From a bacterium (lineage in GTDB: Bacteria > Auribacterota > Auribacteria > Auribacterales > Auribacteraceae), in the NCBI GenBank assembly GCA_021161885.1, contig JAGGZS010000123.1:1-14326 (forward strand): a stretch of DNA of 14,326 nt, written 5' to 3'. Positions 1-7,178 of the stretch are shown one piece after another. The position numbers and the translations under genes were made by a program. Position 1 is the first letter of the stretch; each line of letters opens with the position of its first letter. The notes under the pieces were generated by a model. It was not told the origin of the DNA and made no database searches. It was given only the letters and a program-made list of their open reading frames with translations.

Positions 1-56
1 ACAGCGTGGTTTGAATTTAGTATCGTATCGAAAACAGCTTGGACTTGTTTATTCAT
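1..56 (-). CDS. 5' end of an unidentified gene, cut by window edge
   Basis: An ATG on the minus strand (complement of 54-56) opens a frame that stays open to the window edge and gives MNKQVQAVFDTILNSNHAV, 19 residues. The frame is closed upstream by a TAA five codons before the nearest in-frame alternatives, so this ATG is the natural start. It lies 47 nt downstream of the glmS stop on the same strand, with no terminator hairpin between, so co-transcription with glmS is possible. No good Shine-Dalgarno sequence is visible. The spacing and character of the residues (an amphipathic helix followed by a small hydrophobic strand) resemble the start of Sir2-type NAD-dependent deacylases just before their TGAG motif, but that motif would lie outside the window. 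The identity is therefore only a guess. Confidence 0.4.
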   Translation of the reverse strand, partial: MNKQVQAVFDTILNSNHA

Positions 57-103
57 ATTAAATACGTTTATAGTTTATTTAAAAAAAATATGATATGAAA
101 AAA

Positions 104-1936
104 TTATTCCACGGTTACGCTTTTAGCGAGGTTTCTCGGCTGGTCGACGTTTCTCCCTTTAAGCACAGCAATATAATACGATAACATCTGCAGCGGGATG
201 ACCGACAAAATAGGCACTAAAAACGATAACGTTTCCGGAATATAAATTACTTTATCCGCCTTTTTCGCGATGGTTTTATCGCCATCAGTGGCTATGGCTA
301 TAACATAGCCTTTTCGTGCTTTTACTTCTTCAATGTTGCTGACTACTTTTTCGTAAATGCTGTTTTTCGTTGCTATTACAACAACGGGCATATTTTCGCT
401 GATAAGGGCGATAGGTCCGTGTTTCATTTCTGCCGCAGGGTATCCTTCGGCGTGGATATAAGATATTTCTTTGAGTTTAAGCGCGCCTTCAAGAGCAACG
501 GGAAAATTATACCCCCGCCCGAGATAAAGAAAATTCTGGGCGTAAGTAAACCTTTGCGCGAGTTCCTGAATTATTTTGTCCGATTCAAAAATTTCTTTTA
601 CCTGAAAAGGGATTTTTTTAAGGGCAGTGATAATTTTATCGCCTTGAATATGGGACATATTTCTCATTCTGGCGAGTTTAAGGGCGATTAAGCTCAAAAC
701 CATAAGCTGGCAGGTAAACGCTTTTGTTGAAGCGACGCCTATCTCCGGACCGGCATGCAGATAGACCCCGGCATCGGTTTCACGGGATATAGTTCCGCCC
801 ACTGTGTTGCATATTCCCAGTGTAAGAGCTCCTTTTCGTTTTGCCTCACGCAGCGCCGCAAGGGTATCTGCGGTTTCGCCCGATTGGGAAATACAGATAA
901 CCGTGTCCTCTTCGGTGATGATAGGGTTGCGGTACCTGAATTCCGACGCGTATTCCACTTCAGTCGGGATTTGAGCCAGCTCCTCAAACATATATTCCGC
1001 GATAAGAGCCGAGTGCCAAGATGTTCCGCAAGCGGTTATTATGATTCGTTTTGTTTGGCGTAACCTATCTTTCACGCTGCTTAACCCGCCGAGATGTGTT
1101 GTCATTTCTTTTTCGTCAAGGCGTCCCCGCATAGCGTTATGTAAAGCTTCAGGCTGTTCGAAAATTTCTTTGAGCATAAAATGATCGAATCCACCTTTTT
1201 CGATCATTTCGATATCCCAGTCAATATCCTCGATCGTTGTTTGAACGTGAATATCCTGTATAGTTTTTATGCTGTATTCATCTTTATTCAGCATAATTAG
1301 TTCTCTGTCATGCAGATAAATTATCTGGCGGGTATGTTCTACGATAGCCGATGCATCGGATGCTACAATAAACTCGTTTTCTCCTATTCCCACGATAAGC
1401 GGGCTTCCGTTTCGGGCGGCAACCAGTTTATCGGGATATTTTCGGCAGAGCACGACCATCCCGTAAGTGCCTTCAATTCGTTCCATAGTTCGTCTTACGG
1501 CTTCATCTAAAGGAAAATCTTTTTTAATATAACTTGCGATTAGATGAGCTAAAACTTCGCTGTCAGTCGCACTTTTAAATTCAGCTCCTTCTTTTTTAAG
1601 TTCCTGCTGGAGAATATGATAGTTTTCTATGATACCGTTATGCGCAACCGCTACAAGGTTATCGTTGTCCATATGCGGATGGGCGTTGGTTTCGTTGGGT
1701 TCGCCGTGAGTTGCCCATCGGGTATGGGCTATGCCTATGGATGATTCGGTGTTAATTGAATTAAGCCGTTTTTCAAGGTTATGAATTTTACCGACTGCTT
1801 TTACGGTTTCTATTTTATCTTTATTTATAACAGATATGCCGGCAGAGTCATAACCTCGGTACTCAAGTCGTTTAAGCCCTTCTATGAGTAGCCGGGGCGC
1901 TTTTTTTTTGCCAATATAACCAACTATCCCGCACAT
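104..1936 (-). CDS. glmS: Glutamine--fructose-6-phosphate aminotransferase (isomerizing)
   Basis: GlmS makes glucosamine-6-phosphate from fructose-6-phosphate and glutamine, the first committed step toward UDP-GlcNAc for peptidoglycan and lipopolysaccharide; it acts in the cytosol. The protein is full length (610 residues; the E. coli enzyme has 609). It begins MCGIVGYIG, giving the Cys2 nucleophile of the class II glutamine amidotransferase domain (about 1-220). Two SIS sugar-isomerase domains follow (about 285-430 and 455-600), with the phosphate-binding ISQSGET motif, the KLKEISYIHAEGY segment holding the catalytic Glu, the MKHGP His, and the C-terminal NLAKSVTVE end whose Lys605 matches the Schiff-base lysine. 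The ATG is fixed by a strong AGGAGGG six nt upstream. It lies downstream of the cyclase gene with a 95-nt gap, so it could be read from that transcript or from its own promoter. No ribozyme or riboswitch fits in the leader. Confidence 0.98.
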   Translation of the reverse strand: MCGIVGYIGKKKAPRLLIEGLKRLEYRGYDSAGISVINKDKIETVKAVGKIHNLEKRLNSINTESSIGIAHTRWATHGEPNETNAHPHMDNDNLVAVAHNGIIENYHILQQELKKEGAEFKSATDSEVLAHLIASYIKKDFPLDEAVRRTMERIEGTYGMVVLCRKYPDKLVAARNGSPLIVGIGENEFIVASDASAIVEHTRQIIYLHDRELIMLNKDEYSIKTIQDIHVQTTIEDIDWDIEMIEKGGFDHFMLKEIFEQPEALHNAMRGRLDEKEMTTHLGGLSSVKDRLRQTKRIIITACGTSWHSALIAEYMFEELAQIPTEVEYASEFRYRNPIITEEDTVICISQSGETADTLAALREAKRKGALTLGICNTVGGTISRETDAGVYLHAGPEIGVASTKAFTCQLMVLSLIALKLARMRNMSHIQGDKIITALKKIPFQVKEIFESDKIIQELAQRFTYAQNFLYLGRGYNFPVALEGALKLKEISYIHAEGYPAAEMKHGPIALISENMPVVVIATKNSIYEKVVSNIEEVKARKGYVIAIATDGDKTIAKKADKVIYIPETLSFLVPILSVIPLQMLSYYIAVLKGRNVDQPRNLAKSVTVE

Positions 1937-1942
1937 ATTTAA

Positions 1943-1949
1943 CCCTCCT
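1943..1949 (-). promoter_or_regulatory. Strong ribosome binding site of glmS
   Basis: The minus strand reads AGGAGGG, six nt before the glmS ATG. It is among the best Shine-Dalgarno matches in the window and confirms the start next to the essential Cys2. Confidence 0.85.
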
Positions 1950-1986
1950 GAAAAAGGAATTTATAATATTAAAATTTTTTTTAGTT

Positions 1987-2016
1987 ATTATAGGTTTTCG
2001 GAATTTAAATCATTAA
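1987..2016 (-). promoter_or_regulatory. Possible promoter for glmS
   Basis: The gap between the cyclase stop and glmS carries a perfect minus-strand TATAAT (complement of 1987-1992). The best -35 (TTAATG, complement of 2011-2016, 18-nt spacing) matches the consensus at only three positions. glmS may therefore have its own start site as well as read-through from the cyclase gene. The region is AT-rich, so a chance match is possible. Confidence 0.35.
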
Positions 2017-2031
2017 CATAAGCAACTATTT

Positions 2032-4029
2032 TTAATCTTGACCGGTGTTGTTCTGTGATATGGTGATTTTATAAATTGGTATCGGGTTTCGTTTGCCTTT
2101 AACTTTAATAGGTTCGTGTTCTTCTGCTTGAATTTTGTTATCAAGTTGTATAAAAGTTTTTTTAGAAAGCAGGATAACATTAGCTTTTGCAATATCCACA
2201 AGGCGGGCGGCAAGGTTTACATCGTCGCCTATAACAGTATATTCGGTACGCTGAAAATTTTTTTCAAGCAGCCCTATGTTACCCACCACAACTTCACCGG
2301 TGTTTATACCGATACCGGCTTCAAGAGTTATCTTATTATTTTTCATTCTTGATTTGTTCAGCGTCATTATATTTTTCTGGATTTCAATAGCTGTTTTTAC
2401 CGCGAGATAAGCATGGTCGGGCTGGGGTGTAGGCGAGTTCCAAAAAGCCATTACGCAGTCGCCGATAAATTTATCTATTGTTCCATGATATTTGAAAATT
2501 GATTTTATCATTTTTGAAAAATAGGTGTTTAATAAATTGATTACCTCTTCCGGCGGCAGTGATTCCGCCAGTGAAGTGAAATTTCGTATATCACAGAATA
2601 AAACGGTTACTTCTTTACGGTTCCCTCCGAGTTCAAGCAGTTCGGGGTTTTTCAGCATAGTGTCTACAACATCACGGGTAACGTAACGTTTGAAAATCTG
2701 TTCAACCTCTTTTTTCTTTTTCCGTTCCCTTGCCATGCTGTAAAGGATACCGAAGATAAGGCTCGAAATAATAACGAAATATAGGTAAGTGTTTTCTATC
2801 CAAAGAGAATTTTTTGAAAAAAGCCAGATGTTGCCGCTAAACAGTATCATCCCGATAAAAGTAGATAATATAACCGCGTGGATTGACGGCATGGTTACTA
2901 CAATAAACATTATAAGAAGCGAAAGTATGAAAATGAATAAATATTCAAGGTCAGGATTGATTTCTTTGAAATGATTATTTTCCGCGATATTCTCAAATAA
3001 GTTTGCGTGAAGTCCGACAAGAGGATAACGGTTGTCAACCGGCACCGGTTTTTGGTCTACAAGCCCTGCGCTCGTGAAGCCTACCATACAAATTTTATTT
3101 TTAAAAAATTTCGTGGCGTCAACTTGTTTTACAGTATCTGTTTGCTGTATAGATATGTTAGCCGGTTTGCCGTTTACGTGGTTATCGTATGCCTTGAGGA
3201 CGTCAATGTATGAACAGTGGGAAAAAGTAGTTTCGAACGGCCCCGCCCAGTTTATAATATATTGCAGTTTAGAGTCAACCGGAACTAAATAAACTGAACC
3301 GTCTCTACCTGTGAGACGCATATATCCTTTTTTGGGAAAATCTATTTTTTCAATATTATAGTTATCTATAAAAAGACGCAATGCGATTTGCGGGTAAAAT
3401 TTGGAATTTTTTTCGATAAATAAGGGGACTCGCCGGATTTTTCCGTCAGCATCTTCAACAATAGAAATATGCCCCGCGCTTTTTGCGCTTTTATAAAGCG
3501 GTTCTACAAGAGGCAGTTCTTTACCGGAAAAAACATTAGCCCAGCAGGGAAGTTTTAATGGATAAGAAAACCGGTCTAAAAAAGATGGTTCGGTTGAAAT
3601 TTTTTTCCCGGGTGATGCAGATATATCTAAATTGATGGAAAGGTAAACATTTTTAGCCAGCATACATGACTGTATAAAAAAGAAAGTAGCCAAGGCAGTA
3701 TCTGAGTTTTGTTCGCCGGCGAAAAATATGTCGAACATGATTGATTTGGCGTTAAGAGATGATAAATCAGCTACAAGTTTGCCGTGAATATCACGAGACC
3801 ACGGCCATTCACCGAGAGAAAAAAGGCTTTTTTTATCTATCTCAATGAATACAATAGGCAGATTAGACTTTTTCTGCGGACGTATTTTGAAAGCGTTGTC
3901 GAGAAACATCCATTCAACAAAATCAAATGTGTTGTTATGATAAAGAATGCTGCCTGCGGAAAAAATGATTACGCTTATTAACGCAGGGATAACGCTTGAT
4001 TTTAAAAAGCGGTAGAATTTTATTTTCAA
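2032..4029 (-). CDS. CHASE2-sensor class III adenylate cyclase
   Basis: This is a membrane-bound receptor cyclase, predicted to make cAMP from ATP in response to an extracytoplasmic signal. Its order is: a TM helix (about 12-30); a CHASE2 sensor domain (about 40-345) with the hallmark segments VFIEID, GEWPWSRDIHGKL and FDIFFAGE and a later DADGKIRRVP; three TM helices (about 362-380, 385-403, 414-431); a short transducer; and a class III catalytic domain (about 470-660). All expected catalytic residues are present: metal-binding Asp480 (FCDIRNFT) and Asp524 (DKFIGD), adenine-selecting Lys520 and Thr598 (EYTVIGDD), and transition-state Asn605 and Arg609 (VNLAARL). Lys/Thr argues for ATP over GTP. 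The start is TTG (complement of 4027-4029), 11 nt after the FecR stop and with only a weak AAAG-like ribosome site; the next ATG would remove the first TM. It is probably translated by coupling to the FecR gene. Confidence 0.93.
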   Translation of the reverse strand: MKIKFYRFLKSSVIPALISVIIFSAGSILYHNNTFDFVEWMFLDNAFKIRPQKKSNLPIVFIEIDKKSLFSLGEWPWSRDIHGKLVADLSSLNAKSIMFDIFFAGEQNSDTALATFFFIQSCMLAKNVYLSINLDISASPGKKISTEPSFLDRFSYPLKLPCWANVFSGKELPLVEPLYKSAKSAGHISIVEDADGKIRRVPLFIEKNSKFYPQIALRLFIDNYNIEKIDFPKKGYMRLTGRDGSVYLVPVDSKLQYIINWAGPFETTFSHCSYIDVLKAYDNHVNGKPANISIQQTDTVKQVDATKFFKNKICMVGFTSAGLVDQKPVPVDNRYPLVGLHANLFENIAENNHFKEINPDLEYLFIFILSLLIMFIVVTMPSIHAVILSTFIGMILFSGNIWLFSKNSLWIENTYLYFVIISSLIFGILYSMARERKKKKEVEQIFKRYVTRDVVDTMLKNPELLELGGNRKEVTVLFCDIRNFTSLAESLPPEEVINLLNTYFSKMIKSIFKYHGTIDKFIGDCVMAFWNSPTPQPDHAYLAVKTAIEIQKNIMTLNKSRMKNNKITLEAGIGINTGEVVVGNIGLLEKNFQRTEYTVIGDDVNLAARLVDIAKANVILLSKKTFIQLDNKIQAEEHEPIKVKGKRNPIPIYKITISQNNTGQD

Positions 4030-4040
4030 CTTTAACTTTT

Positions 4041-5336
4041 TTATTGTCCTATCGGAGTTACGTCGTTATTAAAGCGAAAGTAAAGAGGTTCAACAAGTAA
4101 ATCCTCAAGGAACTGGGTTATTTGAGTTAAAGTAATTAAAGTATTGGCGGCTGTCGCGGCGCCTGTTGAATCGTCTACAGGGATACCTGCCTCGTTAAGA
4201 GCTTGTATAGCCGCTTTGTACGCCTCATCATCACCTCGAGCGAGTTTTTGTCGTTCATCGTAAGTTCCACTTGTGTTTGCCGCCCTGTCGGATAATCCTT
4301 CGGTTGATTTATTTTTTATTCCAAGATCAGCAGGGGTAACAGGTTCATTGCCTTCTCCAGCGGTATTATCTAATTTGCCTGCGCCTAATCCGGGAGGTAA
4401 TTTTGTGAGAAGCCTTGCGAGTTTTTTGCCTGTTTCCAATAAATTTTTCAGCTGGACCTCAGTCGCTTGCGAATAGTTAGGTTTTTCTTTGCCTGTTGGA
4501 TCGGCAGTCATCATCCCTTTTGCTTCAAGCGGTTTAATCTCTGATGTAGGTTTGCCCGCGTTATTAGTGGTAAAAGTGCGCACTGTTCCTTCGCCGGTAA
4601 TAATTATTTCTTTCGCCGGAGTTGATGAATGAAGATAAATAGTGCCCATAACGCCGGCTACCGTTGTTTTAGTTCGTGTTTCAAAATCAACAAGTTTGGT
4701 TTCGCTTTTTACGTTAGCTACTAATTGTCCTTGTTTAAGAAAAATGCGTACCTTATCTTTTTTATTTTGACCGACCTGAGCAAGCTGTTCAATAGTAATT
4801 TCCGTATTTTCACCGATAAACACCGCTCCGAAACGACCTATTTGTAGTTCTACGGAAGATGTTTTGCCGGTACGCAAAGAATCTTCAGCGAACAGTTCGT
4901 CATTGATTTGTGCTTTGGCGAATTCCGTACCTCTGCCGCGCTGGAACTGTACATCGCCTTCAATAGTTTTTATAACTGCTTTACCTTTTTTTACCAGGCT
5001 TTTTTCACTCATTTTATTGATTACACGGTTTTCGATACCGGTAGCTTTAACCATAATAAAAGCCATATCTTTTTTGTTTAAGGGTTTATTCATTTCAAAC
5101 CCGCCGGGCGGGTTAATGCCTTGTTCTTCAAGCAGCTGGACATAATCTCTTGTGTGCGCGCCAAGCTGAAGTTGCGCTTCAAGCCCTAACGCCCTGACAA
5201 GATAAACAGCGAATTCTCCTTGTGTAACAGGACGGTCTGCCATTGCCTGTGCAAATAAAGTGTTTAAAGGTAATATTAAAACCATGGTTATTATGATTAG
5301 TGATAATGCTTTTGCTAAAAAAGTTTTTCGGAACAT
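4041..5336 (-). CDS. Exported FecR-domain protein with SLH-like N-terminal region
   Basis: This 431-residue protein has a clear Sec signal peptide (MFRK, a long hydrophobic core, probable cleavage after FAQA at about residue 31). Residues 35-103 look like S-layer-homology half-repeats (VTQGEFAVYLVRALGL, then GINPPGGF and LNKKDMAFIMVKATGI). A FecR domain follows (about 120-275), with EGDVQFQRG, the FAEDSLRTGKTSSVEL segment, VRIFLKQGQLVANV and the typical RTKTTVAGVMGT motif. The last 155 residues are rich in Gly, Thr, Ala and charged residues and have no domain I recognise. Unlike classical FecR it has no cytoplasmic anti-sigma region and no sigma factor beside it, so an iron-signalling role is not supported. 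It heads an operon with the CHASE2 cyclase, which suggests a periplasmic partner or ligand-presenting protein for that sensor; this is inference. The ATG has a strong GGAGGT four nt upstream. Confidence 0.9.
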   Translation of the reverse strand: MFRKTFLAKALSLIIITMVLILPLNTLFAQAMADRPVTQGEFAVYLVRALGLEAQLQLGAHTRDYVQLLEEQGINPPGGFEMNKPLNKKDMAFIMVKATGIENRVINKMSEKSLVKKGKAVIKTIEGDVQFQRGRGTEFAKAQINDELFAEDSLRTGKTSSVELQIGRFGAVFIGENTEITIEQLAQVGQNKKDKVRIFLKQGQLVANVKSETKLVDFETRTKTTVAGVMGTIYLHSSTPAKEIIITGEGTVRTFTTNNAGKPTSEIKPLEAKGMMTADPTGKEKPNYSQATEVQLKNLLETGKKLARLLTKLPPGLGAGKLDNTAGEGNEPVTPADLGIKNKSTEGLSDRAANTSGTYDERQKLARGDDEAYKAAIQALNEAGIPVDDSTGAATAANTLITLTQITQFLEDLLVEPLYFRFNNDVTPIGQ

Positions 5337-5340
5337 ACTG

Positions 5341-5346
5341 ACCTCC
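5341..5346 (-). promoter_or_regulatory. Strong ribosome binding site of the FecR gene
   Basis: The minus strand reads GGAGGT four nt before the ATG. This contrasts with the weak site and TTG start of the cyclase gene that follows, and suggests more FecR protein than cyclase is made. Confidence 0.8.
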
Positions 5347-5382
5347 AGTTAAAAAAATCGCAGTTAATCTTCAATCGTTAAT

Positions 5383-5411
5383 ATTATATTGCGCTATTTA
5401 ATTTTTGTAAA
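5383..5411 (-). promoter_or_regulatory. Sigma70-type promoter of the FecR-cyclase operon
   Basis: On the minus strand there is TTTACA (complement of 5406-5411, five of six consensus bases), a 17-nt spacer and a perfect TATAAT (complement of 5383-5388). Transcription would begin near 5376, giving a leader of about 40 nt before the FecR ATG. It is the best promoter match found in the window. Confidence 0.75.
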
Positions 5412-5424
5412 TAAAATTTTATCT

Positions 5425-5453
5425 TTATTAAGCTATCGGTTTTATATTATAAT
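5425..5453 (+). promoter_or_regulatory. Sigma70-type promoter of the TPR/transpeptidase operon
   Basis: A perfect TATAAT lies at 5448-5453, with a weak -35 (TTATTA, 5425-5430) at 17-nt spacing. Transcription would begin near 5460, about 46 nt before the GTG start. The two divergent promoters do not overlap; their -35 elements are about 13 nt apart. The weak -35 hints that an activator or another sigma factor may help. Confidence 0.5.
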
Positions 5454-5495
5454 ACTAAATTACGTTTTTGAATATAAAAAAAGAAAAAGAGTTAA

Positions 5496-5508
5496 GGAGA
5501 AACCTGTG
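5496..5508 (+). promoter_or_regulatory. Ribosome binding site and GTG start deciding the first TPR gene
   Basis: GGAG (5496-5499, within AAGGAG) lies six nt before a GTG at 5506. An upstream in-frame TTG at 5389 would overlap the promoter and has no ribosome site, so the GTG is the preferred start. Confidence 0.8.
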
Positions 5509-7176
5509 AAACAAATATTGTTTATATATAGACCTATTGCAGCAAGTAAAAAGCTCATTTATTTTTATCGGAAAGTTTCATTCGTTGGTTTAGCTTTTAT
5601 TTTGCTGGGAATTATCTCTTGCACTGTGGTTTCTGATACTAATTCTTACGCCGCGGATAATCAATTCGGATACGATGTAAGCGGTGCCAGCGGGAACAGT
5701 GAAGCAGCCGAAAAAGAAAAAAAAGTTTTTCCCAACTATAATCAAGGGCTTGAGTATCTTAATCAAGGTGAATATGAAAAAGCGATCGTTTCTTTTGAAA
5801 AGGCATTGAAACATAAAGAGAACGTTCTTGACAGCCATTACCGCCTTGCAAATATTTATCAGTTAATAAAAAATGATTCTGAAAAAGCAAGACGCCATTT
5901 CGATGCCTATATTGCTATTTTAACATCTTTAAACGATTCGGACAAATTAAACGGACAAAATTTTGGCAATCAGCGCGATGAAAATTTGAAACAATCAAAA
6001 AAATTATTTGAGGAATCGCTGATTCTTGCCGGCAGTAATAAAATAGATGAGGCGAAAGAAAAACTGCAAAAAGCGGTTGAATTAAATCCTAACGATCCGG
6101 TAATGCTTTATAACCTGGGTGTTATGGAGCATAAACTCGGGAAGTTGGACGAGGCGGTAAAAAATTATTTAAAATCAATAGATTTAAGAATAATAAATGA
6201 CAGCGTCTATCTGTCTCTTGCCATAGCGTATCAGCAAAAGGGTGATAATTTATCTGCGGTAGATGCGTACCAGAAGGCGCTTGATTTTAGTCCGTCCAAC
6301 ATAGTTGCGTTAAATAATTTGGCTGTTCTTTTGGAGCAGGCGGGTATGTTAGACGATGCGATAGAAAGATATAACCAGATTATTGAGCTTGAACCGTTTT
6401 ATATGAGGGCGTACAACAATTTAGCTTCTATTTATGCCCGGAGAAAACAGTATGATAAAGCGAAAAAATATTTGGAGCAGGCGATTGAAATTGACCCCTC
6501 TTATCTTGATCCCCATTATAATTTAGGAATGATTTATGAGAAGTCAGGCAATTTCTCAAAAGCTCTTGAGGAATTCAGGTTTGTTTTTTTAAATAATTCC
6601 GAGTATCCTGACGTAAGCGATAAAATAGTGAAACTCGAAGCGGTAAAATCTGAAGGCAATAAAAATATTGTTCAGACGAATCAAGTTGGTTCTGTTGCGC
6701 GCTATAAGCGATTTAAACGCCCTGAGTTGTCATCGTCAGGGCAGTTAGCCGGCAATAAAGCGGGTTCGCAAAATATTGAGAATTTTGAAGTTGACTATAA
6801 ACATCTTAAACAGGAATTGAGAAAGAATCCGTTATCGTACAAGGCAAACAAAGATATTATTGAGTTTCTGCGCGCCCATAAAATGTATGATAAAGCTCTT
6901 GTCTTTGCCGATAACGCGCGAGAGAAGCTCAAAGGTAATCCTGAAATGCTTGTTCTATCCGCGGATACTGCGGCGGATAAAAAATATTTTTATCGGGCGA
7001 TAAAAGAATACGAGGAAATTTTAAAAAGTTATCCGAAAATGAATGAAGTCCATTACAAATTAAGCCTTATCTATGTTGATAAGAATAATCCGTTAAAAGA
7101 TTCACGCAAGGCATTAGTTCACTATAAAAAGTATATGAAAGCAAAAGAAGCTGTGTCTTCATCACAAACAAAGTAA
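5506..7176 (+). CDS. Exported or membrane-anchored TPR repeat protein (first of pair)
   Basis: This is a 556-residue protein from the GTG start. The N-terminus has a basic stretch and one hydrophobic segment (about 24-38) ending in GIISC, a possible lipobox with Cys39. A Sec cleavage after NSYA (about 49) is an alternative. A Glu/Lys-rich linker leads to a first TPR block (about 77-365, some seven or eight repeats) with canonical pairs such as NLGVMEHKLGKLDEAVKNY and NLASIYARRKQYDKAKKY. A basic, Ser/Gly-rich linker follows (about 380-425), then a second TPR block (about 434-545). TPR superhelices bind peptides or protein partners, so this is a scaffold rather than an enzyme. It is first in the operon, two nt before another TPR protein and just upstream of an L,D-transpeptidase, which suggests it organises envelope proteins. 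The partner is unknown. Confidence 0.88.
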   Translation: MKQILFIYRPIAASKKLIYFYRKVSFVGLAFILLGIISCTVVSDTNSYAADNQFGYDVSGASGNSEAAEKEKKVFPNYNQGLEYLNQGEYEKAIVSFEKALKHKENVLDSHYRLANIYQLIKNDSEKARRHFDAYIAILTSLNDSDKLNGQNFGNQRDENLKQSKKLFEESLILAGSNKIDEAKEKLQKAVELNPNDPVMLYNLGVMEHKLGKLDEAVKNYLKSIDLRIINDSVYLSLAIAYQQKGDNLSAVDAYQKALDFSPSNIVALNNLAVLLEQAGMLDDAIERYNQIIELEPFYMRAYNNLASIYARRKQYDKAKKYLEQAIEIDPSYLDPHYNLGMIYEKSGNFSKALEEFRFVFLNNSEYPDVSDKIVKLEAVKSEGNKNIVQTNQVGSVARYKRFKRPELSSSGQLAGNKAGSQNIENFEVDYKHLKQELRKNPLSYKANKDIIEFLRAHKMYDKALVFADNAREKLKGNPEMLVLSADTAADKKYFYRAIKEYEEILKSYPKMNEVHYKLSLIYVDKNNPLKDSRKALVHYKKYMKAKEAVSSSQTK

Positions 7177-7178
7177 TT

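Noticed and set aside
57..103. Terminator after glmS in the A/T-rich stretch
   Set aside because: There are runs of T on the minus strand but no GC-rich stem; the weak ATATGATAT symmetry is not enough.
419..1510. Plus-strand open frames inside glmS
   Set aside because: They lie wholly within a well-conserved gene on the other strand, lack ribosome sites, and have Cys/Phe/Arg-rich compositions typical of antisense shadows.
1901..1909. Run of nine A (coding strand) near the start of glmS as a phase-variation tract
   Set aside because: It encodes Lys10-Lys12 in frame in an essential enzyme, and AT-rich Lys codons are common throughout the window. Slippage cannot be judged from one sequence.
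1937..2031. Possible glmS ribozyme/riboswitch upstream of glmS
   Set aside because: The gap is only 95 nt, AT-rich and without paired GC stems. The ribozyme is longer and highly structured, so it does not fit.
4041..5336. FecR protein as an iron-responsive anti-sigma regulator
   Set aside because: It has a cleavable signal peptide rather than a cytoplasmic anti-sigma domain. There is no FecI-type sigma factor or TonB receptor nearby.
5389..5505. Extending the first TPR protein to an upstream TTG at 5389
   Set aside because: The extension would place the start upstream of the rightward promoter, has no ribosome site, and codes for a Lys/Tyr-rich stretch. The GTG at 5506 has AAGGAG at good spacing.
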